Assembly: GCA_963942565.1 (NCBI GenBank)
Contig: OZ012686.1
Location: forward strand, 32,343,098 to 32,407,097
Length of the DNA stretch: 64,000 bases
From: Maea johnstoni
Lineage: Eukaryota > Annelida > Polychaeta > Spionida > Magelonidae
Direction of reading: 5' to 3'
The position numbers and the translations under genes are program-made. Numbering within the stretch: the first letter of the stretch is position 1; each line of letters starts with the position of its first letter. The notes under the pieces are model-generated. The model saw nothing but the letters and a program-made list of their open reading frames with translations. It was not told where the DNA came from and searched no databases. Of this stretch, positions 1 to 12,599 are shown in pieces.

Positions 1-167
1 TTCAAAAAGGACAATGAACACCTCAGCCATGTCCTAGAAGATGGTTTGTTAGGAAAATAGTTGGTTTTTAAACCTAAAAAGTCAAAATTGAAATGTGTGT
101 GTGTGTCCAAAAAGGTGGTTTCAGGAAACTGTCCAACATGACTGGCAGGACAGGTCCTGACTAAGTC
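1..167 (+). mobile_element. MITE-D copy, left end cut by the window
   Basis: Matches the right two thirds of the copies at 18040 and 54721: the 'cagccatgtcct' block, a 'gtccaaaaaggtggtttcag' block and the closing 'ggtcctgactaagtc'. Non-autonomous DNA element, no coding capacity. Confidence 0.6.
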
Positions 168-238
168 CCTGCCTTCATACTTTGCTGGGTGTTAGACTTG
201 AGGGGTAAAGGAGTTACAAATCATGCAGTGCACATGCC

Positions 239-445
239 TTAACCCTTATGCTGCTGGTGGCTAATTTTGCCAATACGCAATGATGTAAAAAACCTGAAAA
301 ATGACTGAAACCCTGGCATATGGGTACTCATCTGAGAGTACTCAGTGAGTTACCAACATCGCAACATGACAGGGTTCAGATGTTTCTTAGAACTTTTTGC
401 ATTTTTTTCTCATGGACGAATTAGCCTCAGAGTGGAAAGGGTTAA
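239..445 (+). mobile_element. MITE-A copy (TTAA, piggyBac-like)
   Basis: Begins TTAACCCTTATGCTGCTGG and ends AAAGGGTTAA. The two ends are imperfect inverted repeats built on TTAACCCTT...ATGCTG...GGCTA, and the TTAA at each end is the duplicated target. TTAA target plus CCC/GGG termini is the piggyBac pattern. This copy is nearly full length and has no ORF. Confidence 0.85.
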
Positions 446-898
446 AGCAAAGCTTCTTGCTGAATGTTCATGGAAAATGATTTCATAAAAATTTGAAATT
501 TATCATAGATGAAATGCAATTATCCCCTCTCTTTAGTTGTTCATTTGAATTATATTCACAAATAGTCTGAAATAGATTAAATATGGCAATTTATTGAGCT
601 GCTTCTACCCAGGAAGTATAACTTTTAAAGAATAAACAAGTTAGTTCCCTTGATTTTGCCAAATAATAGCAGGGTAAAGTGCATACAGAATAGTGGAGTG
701 TGCTAGCTGCAGCACACATGGACCCATGTGGGACATCTGTCTTGGCAGGAGCAGCTACTGCTCTAGTCAGTTGTGGGAAACCTCCTGAGGGGAATCAGAG
801 TGTGCCGGCCTATTACGTAAAATTAATTGGCATTTTGGCCCTACCTAACTTGACAACCATGCCACGCTTAGAGTGGGTTACAGTCTCTCCTCTTGATT

Positions 899-900
<2 letters not shown>
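446..900. other. Unassigned flanking DNA
   Basis: AT-rich, with no exon-like ORF or repeat that I recognise. An open frame from 700 runs straight into the GA array and is not protein-like. Confidence 0.5.

Positions 901-974
<74 letters not shown>
901..974 (+). repeat. (GA)37 microsatellite
   Basis: Uninterrupted GA dinucleotides, giving mock Arg-Glu and Leu-Ser reading frames on the two strands. Confidence 0.98.
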
Positions 975-977
<3 letters not shown>

Positions 978-1860
978 AAATAATTCATTGTGGGACTCTG
1001 CTCTCTAGTTCTGGTTTTTATGTAATTTACATGTAGGTTGGAAACGGTTTGTTGGGGTTCCCAGCTGAATAAGGTAGATGTGAACGATTTTTTCATCAAG
1101 GTTTAACTTTCTACTAAAACTTTATTATCTTTAAGTGTGCATTATTTCAATTTTTTTTTCAATGAATCACCTTAATAGGATATGAAGAAAGATCTTAAAG
1201 GAACAAAGGATTTAAGTACTCTGGAGAGAGCTCGCACAGCAATGCAGTTCTGGAACATGAAGAATCATATTTCATGAAGCCATATTAAAAGTTGAGCATT
1301 TTGCTCTGAAATATCCGAAAACTCCTCCTTTCGTGCAAATCATTTCTTGTTTTTATTTCAATGGTTTTTATGATGGTCCATTTTTGACTCCCAGTTTGAA
1401 ATCCAGGCTGAGACCCTAGGCAATGATGTGACAGTGTTCTTCCCGAATCTCAGTTTTTATGTACATCCCAGCATTCCTTATACTTCATATGTTCAAGTGT
1501 TCTTGTTTCTGCCCAATTACATGTTGAAATAGCCCTCTTCTTGTGTACACTGGCTAGTATCTAGAGTAACACCCCAGGGATAAAAGACTTGTGCTCTGGT
1601 GGTTGGCAAGTAAGTCAACCAGATGTCCAAGTGCTCAGGGATTTTGAAAATGGGCCCCCTAGAGACATGCGTTCAAGAATGGTTAAATAATAAATATCCT
1701 TTTTTTTCTGTTCATCTTGCTGTGATACTGATGATGTTGATCAATATCTAATAAAGGTAGTTATGATGAAAATGATACTGCTAAGTAAATACTCTCGTTT
1801 TTGGTACTATCACACTACCACTTCTGAAATGCTGCAGAGATTTACTTTAACTACATAGGC
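975..1860. other. Unassigned flanking DNA
   Basis: No gene, repeat family or conserved-looking block recognised. Confidence 0.4.
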
Positions 1861-2045
1861 CTACTATGTACATTATTAGTAATTTAGTACTTCTAGTAGT
1901 AGTAGTACAACTACTCGCTAGTAGTTAGTAGTAATGTAGTAAATTGCTGTACATTGTAAAGTATTGCAGTAAGTACTACAACTGCTACTACTACACTACT
2001 AACTACATGTACTACTACTAAGTACTACTACTACTACTACTAGTT
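1861..2045. repeat. AGT/ACT trinucleotide tract with strand inversion
   Basis: A run rich in AGT/TAG (about 1893-1940) is followed by one rich in ACT/CTA (about 1972-2041). The two halves are largely complementary and could fold on each other. Confidence 0.75.
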
Positions 2046-2401
2046 TTACATAGTTTATATATGATTATAAACTATGATTACACTTCAAATATGCTCAACC
2101 TCAAGCAACCTACAAGGAACATAGCAAATTAAGTTGTTAGAAGTGCCATTGACGTGCATGGGCCACATTGCAGCCGCATCTCTGCATTTATCCTTGTTGG
2201 TGGCAGTGTCAGTCAGTCCCATCATGCTCGCAAAGAATATGACATACAGCCCAGAAACATCTCCACTTGAACTAAAACGAGTGCGCCTGTCGACGCTGCT
2301 TGTTCTGTTGACGTCTTCGCAACTCTTTAAGCTGTCACTCGGGGAAACCTAACACATTCCCAGAATGAAACAAAGTATGTAAGAATGTGTACGCCTGTGA
2401 C

Positions 2402-2426
2402 GTGTGTGTGTGTGTGTGTGTGTGTG
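2402..2426 (+). repeat. (GT)12 microsatellite
   Basis: Perfect GT dinucleotides. Confidence 0.95.
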
Positions 2427-3479
2427 TACTGTGTGTACCATCTGCTCGCGGATAACCCGGAGACATGATGATTAGCTGGAAGAGTCCCCGAGTTTGTACA
2501 TCCTCGCATCTCATTCTGGTGATAACCCCTGACCTGAGCAGTCATCACCAGTCAGGAGCTGTTTTAGATGATATCATTAGCCGTGATACATATCATCCCC
2601 ATGTTAGCGGGTCAGACTAATGATGTTGGGAACCGCAGGAATCTCTTGGCTACATGGATGCGCTTGTAGCCCACAAGGAGTGGTTGGGGGAGTGGTGAAA
2701 GCATGCACGAGGCAAGAGTGATCCTAGAACCCAACTTAGGGGAGGATTGAGTCAGGACTGGTTAGATTCAGAATACCTTTCAGACAATATATGATTGTTC
2801 TCTCTCAGTGTGCCTCAGGAGGACTTAAATATTTGAGAGCTGATCTTACCAATATCTAGATCCTAATTTATTTCATCACATTCTTGCCTACCCCCCAAAT
2901 ATCATCTCTTTTAGATATAATAGTATATAATATTTAATATTATAATTATCAAATTGCATCCAGACATATTTTTGAGCAGGCCAGTCAGGATCTTGTTCAG
3001 CTTGCCCCATTGCCATTTTTTGCTGAATTCACTTGAAACTTGCAACGGGGCCAGTGGTTATGTTGCACGCTGAATAAATGTTCACATTTTACTTTTGATA
3101 TAACAGACATAGATCTATTCAACAATAACAGCTCTTGATAAACATTATCTAAAGGTAAATTCAGTAGGTAAATTGGCCTCTGACCTCACAATTTCTGTGT
3201 GCTAAAGCAATGTCACATAGCAAAATCCCCTTGAACAGTTCAGCTTTATATCTAATCTTATATGAGATAGAAGGGTTAAAGTACCTAGTCAATGTAAGCC
3301 AAATTTCAGAATAACCACCATCTGTAAGTTATTATTGATGAATCAAAATCAGTTTCCTACAAACAATTGATCAGTGGTCTTGAATATAATCATCAGGAGA
3401 ATTGAGAACCTAGTGTATAAATTCTTGCTAAGACCCCGCCCCGCGTTCATCCCTAGGATTTTCTCTAGAAAGTTTTGTA

Positions 3480-3640
3480 TTTTGAAAATAACCCGAGAAC
3501 AAAGCATCATTTTTTTCAAAATATTTGAAGCAGAGTGTTGGACTTATTTATACGAACATATATATCCAGGATATGCTTTAGTCCTGAAGATTTTGACGAA
3601 ATAGTCTGGCTGTTTTGGGGCGCCTATGGTCGGTGAAATC
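3480..3640. repeat. Possible old family-G repeat fragment
   Basis: Shares the 'aaatatttgaagcagag' block and a 'gaagattttgacgaaat...ggctgttttgg' block with 56728-56893. Ends not defined. Confidence 0.35.
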
Positions 3641-4506
3641 AACATTCTGTTGTGCAAACATTCCTAGACTAATTAAGTGCTTAGAGTCTAGGTCGCTCAA
3701 GACAACATACTGGCACTGTCACCCTGTGTACAGTTAGCAGTTTCAATTAGCCCAAGGCCATTAGCACACCGCCCCAGGCTAGCCATGCTGCCTGGCTGAT
3801 CCAGCAGCTATTTGATAGGACTGTGCTGAGAATGAGCCCATGGCAATCACCATACATGCACATCTGCTAACTAACTTCCTAGAAGTCTTGTGGAAATTCT
3901 GTTAGTTTTGATTTGAAAAAAGAGTGATTCCCTTTTGGTATTTAAAGTGATTCCATATTGGTATTCAAGAAAGGGACACTGAACTAGAAATTGTTCTAAG
4001 GATACAGAAATTCTTAACTCCCTGCTCTCTCCCATTAAGGAATCAATCTGTTACCAATGTGTTACATGATTTCATGTCCTGAGGTACATGTTCAACTATT
4101 TTAACCGTTAGGCTATGCTTCAATGTGAATGCTAGAACAGTTCTTAACCCTATTCATGATAGAGATATCTATGAGGAGAAATGTCTGGATCTATGATCCT
4201 CTTAAAACCACTCAAGACTAAGGCATTAATTTACAAAATATCTGAAGAAGAATTGAAGGTTTGGTTCTGAGAGGGATGTATAATAAGCAATAAACATCCC
4301 AAAATTCCCCATATAACCATTTCTTCTTCAAATGATGTCTGAAATGCTTATATTTGAAGTTTATCATTCAAATAGTGGATGTATTGGTGCCCACTGGCAT
4401 GAATGGGATAAAGATGCCATGCATTTTAATTATAAGCTAACACCCTGTCATGAAATCAGTATTTGATTATCTTACTGTTTCTGTCATTTGAAGCTGTTTA
4501 GGATTG

Positions 4507-4752
4507 GGCCTAAAAAAGCTGTTTGTTTCCAGTAACCCGAGCCAAACTAGATTTTACTCAAAACAATCCCTACCCTTACGTTTTTCTGCCCTTCAAACTC
4601 CCAAACAACATGAAAATTGCCTGTACCACAAACTTTCTGAAAAAAATTAACAAAACATAAAAATGATAATAATATTTTATCTTTCTATACCTACCTTCCT
4701 AACTACCCAATTTTTTTCCAGACCACCACAGGAAACACAATTTCTTTAGGCC
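4507..4752 (+). mobile_element. MITE-B copy, diverged
   Basis: Begins GGCCTAAAAAAGCTGTTTG and ends 'ttctttaggcc', with the family's inverted ends around AGGCCTAAAAA...TGTTTGTTTCC. It is one of the more diverged copies. It lies less than 100 bp upstream of the splice acceptor of the PLEKHH start exon. Confidence 0.75.
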
Positions 4753-4842
4753 TTGTCTGTTTTGGACCCCCAGTTATAAAGTTCTAGTTATATATTGATA
4801 GTTACATCCTTGCCTAAGATTGTTGTGATTTTATCTTTTCAG

Positions 4843-5061
<219 letters not shown>

Positions 5062-5481
5062 TAATCCACAAGCCCCTTAGTGGGGGATGACCAGGAAATT
5101 CCAATGTCTATTGATAATCCATGCATGCAAATCTGGAGCGTACATATATGCTCAGGCACCTAGGTTCAGGTTGGGGATTCCTGCACTGAATTTGACATAA
5201 CTGCGCAAGTATTTCACTGATGTTTATAATTCGCCTCATCACATATCTATATTGGACTGCTGGTGGCTTTGGTGTTAAAAGCCATTTGGTGAGCTTAAAC
5301 CATTTATGCCAACATTAGACTTTGAAATTCATAAATCTCTTAAAGAGGAGTTTAACACACAGCTAAGGTAGGGGGCCAAATAGGAATATAAATAAGCTAC
5401 CGTGCAGTAACTGATGATTGTGCTGTATGCCCCTGAGGGAGGGTGGTTTTGTGGCATGACCCACCTGAGGCCCCCTGCATC

Positions 5482-5696
5482 TTAACCCTTATACTGCTGT
5501 CAGCTAATTTGGTCAATATAAAATCATGCAAAAAACCTAAAAAAAAAAAAAGACTGAAACCCTGGCAAATACTTATCTAAGAGTACTTAACAAGAGCTAT
5601 CCAATGAATACCAACAAGACGCGGTTAAGATGTTTTTTCAAAAATCTTTGTATCCTTGTGATTTTGACGAAAGTAGCCTCGATATTGGAAGGGTTA
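5482..5696 (+). mobile_element. MITE-A copy
   Basis: Starts TTAACCCTTATACTGCTG and ends 'attggaagggtta'. Full length, with an A-run expansion near 5540. Confidence 0.85.
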
Positions 5697-5919
5697 GGAA
5701 TTAAACTGTTACCTGGTTTCATGCAGGGCCGGGTTTAGAGGCTCAGATGACTCGTATTATAGGGAAGAAAGTGCTCCTCCACAATGAATCAGCATCAATC
5801 ACATGATGCAGGTTCATCACTCACGACATTGGTCAGCGTAATTGACGCGATCTATTTCCCGAAATCAACAACTGTAACAGATTAGGTCAGCCGTGACAGC
5901 AAGGGGAAGTTGCCCGGGA

Positions 5920-6131
5920 TTAACCCTTTTGCTATTATTGGCTAATTTGGCCAAAACAAAATGATGCAAAAACCTGGAAAATGACTGAAACCCTTGCAAA
6001 TGGGTACTCATCTGAGAGTGCTCAGCGAAGGCTATCCAATGAATACCAATATGTTAGGGTTTAGATGGTTTTCAAATATCTTTGCGTCCTTGTGCTTTGG
6101 ACAAAAGTAGCGTCAGCATTCGAAGGGTTAA
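5920..6131 (+). mobile_element. MITE-A copy
   Basis: TTAA-bounded (5920-5923 and 6128-6131), full length. Second of three copies in the same direction within 1.1 kb. Confidence 0.85.
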
Positions 6132-6378
6132 CTTCACTGTCACCTTTGTAGATTTATTGTGCCGCACCTCTATTGCGCTTTGTGACTCAGTCATGGACGA
6201 CGTGTGGGAAAGGAAATGAAAAGAACTTGTTATTATGTGTCAGGATTCGTTAGCCCTTTCATACCTGCAACTTACAGAAAACAACCTCAAATTAAATTTA
6301 TGTGATATTTTTTCTTGCCAACCCTTTATCAGAAATCAACATGCAACTTTCCTTCAAATATTTTTGTAAATTTCTACT

Positions 6379-6590
6379 TTAACCTTTATGCTGTTGATGG
6401 CTAATTTGGCCAATTGATACAAAATGATGCAAAAAAGCTGAAAAATGACCGAAACCCTGGCACATGGGTACACAGCTGAGAGTACTCATTAAGAGCTATC
6501 CAGATGGAATACCAACATAACAGGGTTTAGATGGTTTTCGAAAATATTTGCATCTTTGGACGAAAGTAGCCTCAGCATTGAAAGGGTTAA
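6379..6590 (+). mobile_element. MITE-A copy
   Basis: TTAA-bounded and full length: 'ttaacctttatgctgttgatgg' region to 'cattgaaagggttaa'. Third of the local cluster. Confidence 0.85.
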
Positions 6591-6747
6591 GTTATTCCCA
6601 CAAGTTTCAAGAAATGTTATTCAGATATTTCAAGAAGTTTGATCATGAATGGGTTAACGTTTTGTGTAAGTATCGCATTGCCTTGCTGGTGTTTTTGCTT
6701 GATTTGATATTGTTAGGATGTCATCTGGACCTTTGAAATGACCATTG

Positions 6748-6784
6748 GTCTTAGCCAGCAGGGTTTCTAAATCCTGGCTAAGAC
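6748..6784 (+). mobile_element. Minimal MITE-C relic: two ends only
   Basis: GTCTTAGCCAGCAGGG is followed directly by TTTCTAAATCCTGGCTAAGAC. These are the left and right ends of the 260-300 bp MITE-C family with nothing between them. Confidence 0.75.
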
Positions 6785-7940
6785 CCTGAGCCAAACATCA
6801 GCCTCTCGGAAGTGAACATTAACTCTTTATTAAAAAAATTCTTTCAGGATCATTTTGTATTCTAGTTAATTCAGCCAGTATTGCAGTGGTTGAAAAAAAG
6901 GCTATTTGCATGATATTATTCTGACCAAAACATTGTTTGGAAAATGACTATTTGAACCCAGCCAACGACTGCCCTTTGTATGTTTTGTTGAGTTGGTGCT
7001 TTGTTCACATCCTATTTGCATAGTATATCACATCCAGGCAGATAATAGTTTTATTTCAGATTATCGGGTAGTATGGCCATGAATGGGTTATAGATAATTT
7101 TAATTTCAAATCAGTGATAATTTCACATAGTAAACAAGAGCTGCCAGGGCTCTTGGCCAACAAACTTGTGATAAGCTGGTTGTGAGGAAGCCCACTCGTT
7201 ATCCAGACTTAGCAACATCAATCAAGAACCTGCGTTACGATCAGACAAATGAAATAACCCCAGCTTATGTTAAGAACGTCATGCCTGCGAGCACTGAATT
7301 GGTATGATTTAGTCGTAGGTGTTTTGATTTAAGTTTCTCAGTGTTTGATCAAAGCTAGTGTTGAGAGTTTGTGGGTGAGAAATTCTGCGTGTTCGGTGCT
7401 AGTTGTTTTTAATGATAATATATGGGTATTTATAGTGATTTACTGCATAAAGGTGCCTGAAAGGGTGGAATGTGCGAGCTGAGAATAAATGCCTTGTGTT
7501 GATAGAACAGCCAAAATATGTGCCATAGGTGTGCTGTGGAGGATGGATTTATCAGATAAGGAAATGAAATTTTCTTATTTGGGGTTTGAATAGATGTTTT
7601 TATTTACTGCATGAATAATGCCTTATGTACACTAGTTGTTTAACCCATGTATACTTATAACGGCCAACAATTGCCTAGGTACCTTTTGTGGTAAAGATAT
7701 TTGAAAGGGTAATGTTGATCAAAACCCAACCAACAACTCTGGAAGGACACTTTCAGGGTGTGCGATTTTTTCACTTTTCACCCCGTCCAATTGTTACCAC
7801 AAATACTTCTTGTTGCTCAAAGTGAAATTTTGATTTCCCTCCTACAAGACAAATGCAATATGTTAAAGCTTGAAATCATCTTTGAAATATACAACATAAG
7901 AAAGCTCTTGTATAACTCTTTCGAATGACACCATTGCCTT
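6785..7940. other. Intron DNA with fragments only
   Basis: Contains a family-E fragment at about 7133-7180 ('aacaagagctgccagggctc', an imperfect hairpin) and a possible family-G end near 7075-7092. No exon seen. Confidence 0.4.
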
Positions 7941-8107
7941 AGGCCAAGAAGAAAATACTGTTTGTTTCCTGTAACGGTCTTAAAAAAATAGGGTAGGTAG
8001 GTCGGTAAATTAAAAAATATATATTTTTTGGTCAAAAATGTGTGTTTGATACATGTTTTACGTTGATTGGGAGTTGGGAGGGCGGAAAAAACTTAAGTGT
8101 AGGGTGA
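7941..8107 (-). mobile_element. MITE-B copy, truncated
   Basis: Starts 'aggcc...tgtttgtttcctgtaacgg' and runs to the 'gggagttgggagggcgg' block and a short 'gtagggtga' stretch. The far inverted end is missing. Confidence 0.75.
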
Positions 8108-8816
8108 TTGCTAGTGATTACGGTACATCTTGTTGAAAAGCCGTCCCGAAGAGACATGTAAATTGCATCCAAATAATTCAATTTGCACTACCTTTTGCAC
8201 GTTCAACACACTGAAATCCATTGAACATTGGCGACCAAGCTGCTGTCCTACTGATGTTAAACCCTACAGTGTGATACAGTACGTGACAATCAGGTGACAA
8301 AAATAAAAAGCATGTCTTCTGTGTAAAGGGAGTAAGTGCAAACTATTGTTGTGACAACCCATCTCCAAAATAAATGTAAGGTTTCAAATTGCACCCAACT
8401 ACCATATAAGTGCTTCTGGCATGTACCGTGGTACATGAGGTTGATAGGTGATCCCATCATCACAACACTATTAACATGTGTTCCAGTTGAAGTAAATATA
8501 TGTATAAAATTATTTCATGTGATCCTCTTTCTAATATAAGGTTTCATCTTGCACTCGGAGACATCTCATTTAACTTTCATCCAAATGTTTACTTCTTTAT
8601 ATTGAATTAGATTCATGTGGAAGGACTGGATATCTAGGGAAAGTATTTATTTCTCAAAGTCAGTCATATTTAGTAATTTAAGTAATTGTTTCAACCTAGA
8701 AAATGCCAAGAACAGGTTAAGTGACATTTTCAACTTTGAGAACTCACTCTGTCTGTCTCATGAGTATGTGCGGAACCTCCGATATGCTTAGCAAGAAAAG
8801 TATCATACTTTGATAC
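8108..8816. other. Unassigned intron DNA
   Basis: 'aatttgcactaccttttgcac', 'gtttcaaattgcacccaac' and 'gtttcatcttgcactcgg' recur loosely every 150-200 bp, so this may be a decayed repeat. No exon seen. Confidence 0.35.
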
Positions 8817-9028
8817 TTAGCCCTTTCAATGCTGAAGCTACTTTCGTCCAAAGCACTAGAACGCAAATATTTTTGAAAACCATCCAAACCTTGTCATGTT
8901 GGTATTCATCGGATAGCTCTTGCCGATAGTTATCAGATTAGTACCCATTTGCCAGGGTTTCAGTCATTTTTCATATTTTTTGCATTATTTTGTACTGGCC
9001 AAATTAGCCACCAACAGAATAAGGGTTA
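8817..9028 (-). mobile_element. MITE-A copy
   Basis: Minus orientation: TTAGCCCTTTCAATGCTGA... to '...cagaataagggtta'. Full length, terminal TTAA decayed to TTAG. Confidence 0.85.
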
Positions 9029-9476
9029 GGAAAGTAACTCAGGAATAAAGCATCAACTAAATGCTGGCTAAGACTCTACCTTCAAGTATTCTTGAACAGT
9101 GAGTGCTAGTATCAGAAAGGAATCACAATAAGTCAGTCCTTATTGAGTGCTACATGCAAAAATGGGTGGAATATTTATAAGTGCATGCATGGCCATGTCA
9201 TCATTCCCAACCTAATCCCCATGAAGCTATAACAGTTACCTGGCTGCTTACAGTGTGTATGTGGTAGCTGGATCTGTTTGATGTTGTACATACCATGCGG
9301 GACCCAACCCAGGCCTGTGGGCTTAGTGGTTGTGATGTGTTGATAAGTTGCTGAGAAGTATGTATCATCACTCTGATCCATATAACACGCTCTGACTCTG
9401 AGTGTGCATAGTCCCCTTGAAAAGCAACAACTCAATGCTATGATAATTATGAAAATAGCACATCAATATTAAAACC

Positions 9477-9521
9477 TTAATTCAAGATCTATTTCAAGGT
9501 TAATCATAGGCTGGGTACTGA
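9477..9521 (+). repeat. Direct repeat X left of a MITE-A
   Basis: A TTAA-started block ending 'ggttaatcat...gggtactga' directly before the MITE TTAA. A diverged second copy follows the MITE at 9727-9783. Confidence 0.65.
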
Positions 9522-9730
9522 TTAACCCATCCAATGCTGAGGCTAACCTTTGTCCAAAGCACAAGGAAGTAAAGATTTTTGAAAACCATCTAAACCTTGT
9601 CATGTTGGGGTTCATTGGATAGCTCTCACAGAGTAGTTTTAGATGAGTACCCTTGTGCTAGGGTTTCAGTCATGGTTCATGTTTTTTGCATCATTTTGAC
9701 CAAGTTAGCCTATAGCAGCATTATGGTTAA
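9522..9730 (-). mobile_element. MITE-A copy between two direct repeats
   Basis: TTAA at 9522-9525 and 9727-9730, full length, minus orientation (TTAACCCATCCAATGCTGAG start). Confidence 0.85.
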
Positions 9731-9783
9731 ATCCTAGATTGAAAATGTATTCTAAGGTTAATTATTGCATTGGTACTGATAAA
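9727..9783 (+). repeat. Direct repeat X' right of the MITE-A
   Basis: Starts at the MITE's TTAA and ends 'ggtactgataaa', matching 9477-9525 with substitutions and a small gap ('aaggttaat' and 'ggtactgat' shared in order). Confidence 0.65.
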
Positions 9784-9868
9784 CATTTCTCCTTCAAATA
9801 TTTCCAAAATGATACTTTAGAACTGAAGGAACATCCCTGTACCAGATCGGTCTGGCCTCTTTGGGCTA

Positions 9869-9869
<1 letters not shown>

Positions 9870-9902
<33 letters not shown>
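9870..9902 (+). repeat. (CTG)11 microsatellite
   Basis: Uninterrupted CTG. No exon signals around it, so it is not taken as a coding homopolymer tract. Confidence 0.95.
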
Positions 9903-9903
<1 letters not shown>

Positions 9904-10440
9904 AGGGAGGCAAGGGAAACATCTGATGGAAACATCTGCTAGTGGAGATCAAAGTCTTCTCAGAGATAATGGCCACCATCGCTTGAGAGATGCAGCATGC
10001 CACAGAAACAACTAAGGCCATACATAGCTCTATCTAGAATAGGATTTCGACTCATTGAAGAGCAGGGATGATAGCTAGTTGCCCCTGCTGGTTCCCAAGT
10101 GTTTACGGTAGAATGGGATATATCCAAGGTGCAAATTTACCAAATTTGTTATTTTGGATTTTTCTGAGATTTTCTATTCTGAAAAGTCAATATTGAAGGT
10201 TAATTTTCTAATGACAGGAATGATAATCCGACTTTCATTATAGCTAACTCATCCCACTCGGAAAAGTTCAGAAGAATGAACCGCTCAGATTAATTTCCTA
10301 TATTCTACAGTATTCAAGATTTGTGGTGTACCTATCTCTGCTTCACACATTATCTAGAGGTCCATGGAGCTAAAAACGCATCTTATTAAGGTCAAAAAAT
10401 GGAATTCTAGCCAATAAGTTATTTGAACCACCCTGACAAG

Positions 10441-10738
10441 GTCTTAGCCAGTTGGGTGTCTTCAAACTGTCTTGGCATAATGTGGACACCGAGACCCTCA
10501 AAAATGACAGATCAGGACACCCTGATTTAAAAAAAAAGTGTCAATATCATGCATATGATAGAATTAATTAACCTCAATGAAATCCCCATGACACTGCATA
10601 AGGATATTAAGCATTCTCTCTAAAGGTAAATATTTATAGATGTTATCTGAATAGATTGTGGTCTCCCTTGAAAAATAGGATGTCCATTTTTTTAAATGGT
10701 CAATTTTGTGCACCCAGTTTCTAAATCTTGGCACTGAC
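10441..10738 (+). mobile_element. MITE-C copy
   Basis: Starts GTCTTAGCCAGTTGGGTG and ends 'tttctaaatcttggcactgac'. The interior has the family's 'ctcaatgaaatccccatgac' and 'gtggtctcccttgaaaaata' blocks. Confidence 0.75.
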
Positions 10739-11289
10739 CACCATTCCATTGCTAGGTGACCATTGGTCTACCCTTAATGTTTTTGTACTCAAAGATATTC
10801 GGAACTATTGACTTTCTTCAGTGGTCTGTTGTTATTGAAACAGATTCGCTCCCATTTTGTCGAATGTCTTCAGACTTTTCTTCTGCAGCCTGAGTGGATC
10901 AAAGGAAGTCTCTGTCTCGGCACACACATTTTGTTTGTGAACGCCATGTGTTAGTTGTTCTATCAGCAGAACTGAAGTGATGTTTTTGCAGTAAATGAGC
11001 CAGTATCAGCCACCTAGCCATATGGACACTTTCAGCCCAGCTGCAAAAAGCCCTCCTTTACTTCCAAACACATTAGCTTCAAGATCCCAGGGCATACTTT
11101 GTGAAACAATGAAGCTGTGCTGAGCTTTCTTTATGATCAGAGGATTAGTGGCAATGCTTCAGGAGTGGGATTCTAGCTGTTTTTCTGAACTCTTGACCTG
11201 AGGAAGCTTGCAGGAAGGGATTGATATACCAGAGAGGAGAGGGGAGTGAATGTATTGATCTGAGCCGATCTCCCTCTTCAATTCCCGCC
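10739..11289. other. Unassigned intron DNA
   Basis: No exon or recognised repeat. Confidence 0.4.
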
Positions 11290-12083
<794 letters not shown>

Positions 12084-12139
12084 TATTATTATTATTATTA
12101 TTATTATTATTTTTTTTTTTTTTGGGGGGGGGGGGGGGG
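12084..12139 (+). repeat. (ATT)n, poly-T and 16-base poly-G block
   Basis: ATT repeats pass into a T run and then an uninterrupted G run at 12124-12139. Confidence 0.95.
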
Positions 12140-12335
12140 TTCTGACAAACATTTGAGTGCCCACCCTTGAGTAATAGTGCTAGTATATGTCAGGATAGTT
12201 AGCTCTAGCTTCTGTATAGTTATCCTAGCTCTAAAGTAGGGGATGGGGCATTCTTTAAGATGAGTGATCCATATCTTTTGACCAGGTCTGCTGGTAGAAA
12301 GTTGTATACACTAGTAGAGCTCTAGCTAATTGTTT

Positions 12336-12558
12336 AGGTCTTTAAAAAAAAGTTGTTTGTTTCCTGTAACCCTACCCTCACAAGTTTTTATTCGGAAAAA
12401 TCTAAGTTTTTTCTGCCCTCCCAACTCCCAATCAGCGTAAAACATGCATAAACCACACATTTTTGACCAAATGCAAAAAAAATAATTTTTACCAACCTAC
12501 CTACCCTATTTTTTTTCAGACCGTTACAGGAAACAAACAATATTTTTTTTGTGGCCTA
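12336..12558 (+). mobile_element. MITE-B copy, full length
   Basis: 'ttaggtctttaaaaaaaag' then TGTTTGTTTCCTGTAACCC at the left; 'ttacaggaaacaaacaa...gtggcctaag' at the right. Inverted ends of roughly 30 bp. Confidence 0.85.
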
Positions 12559-12599
12559 AGCATTATCCTAGCAAGAGCTAGAAGTGATGCTGGCACAGT

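Larger units (their letters stand above)
2046..4506. other. Upstream non-coding DNA, mostly unassigned
   Basis: Apart from the GT array at 2402-2426 and a possible old repeat near 3480-3640, I see no exon, RNA gene or clear repeat. Confidence 0.4.
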
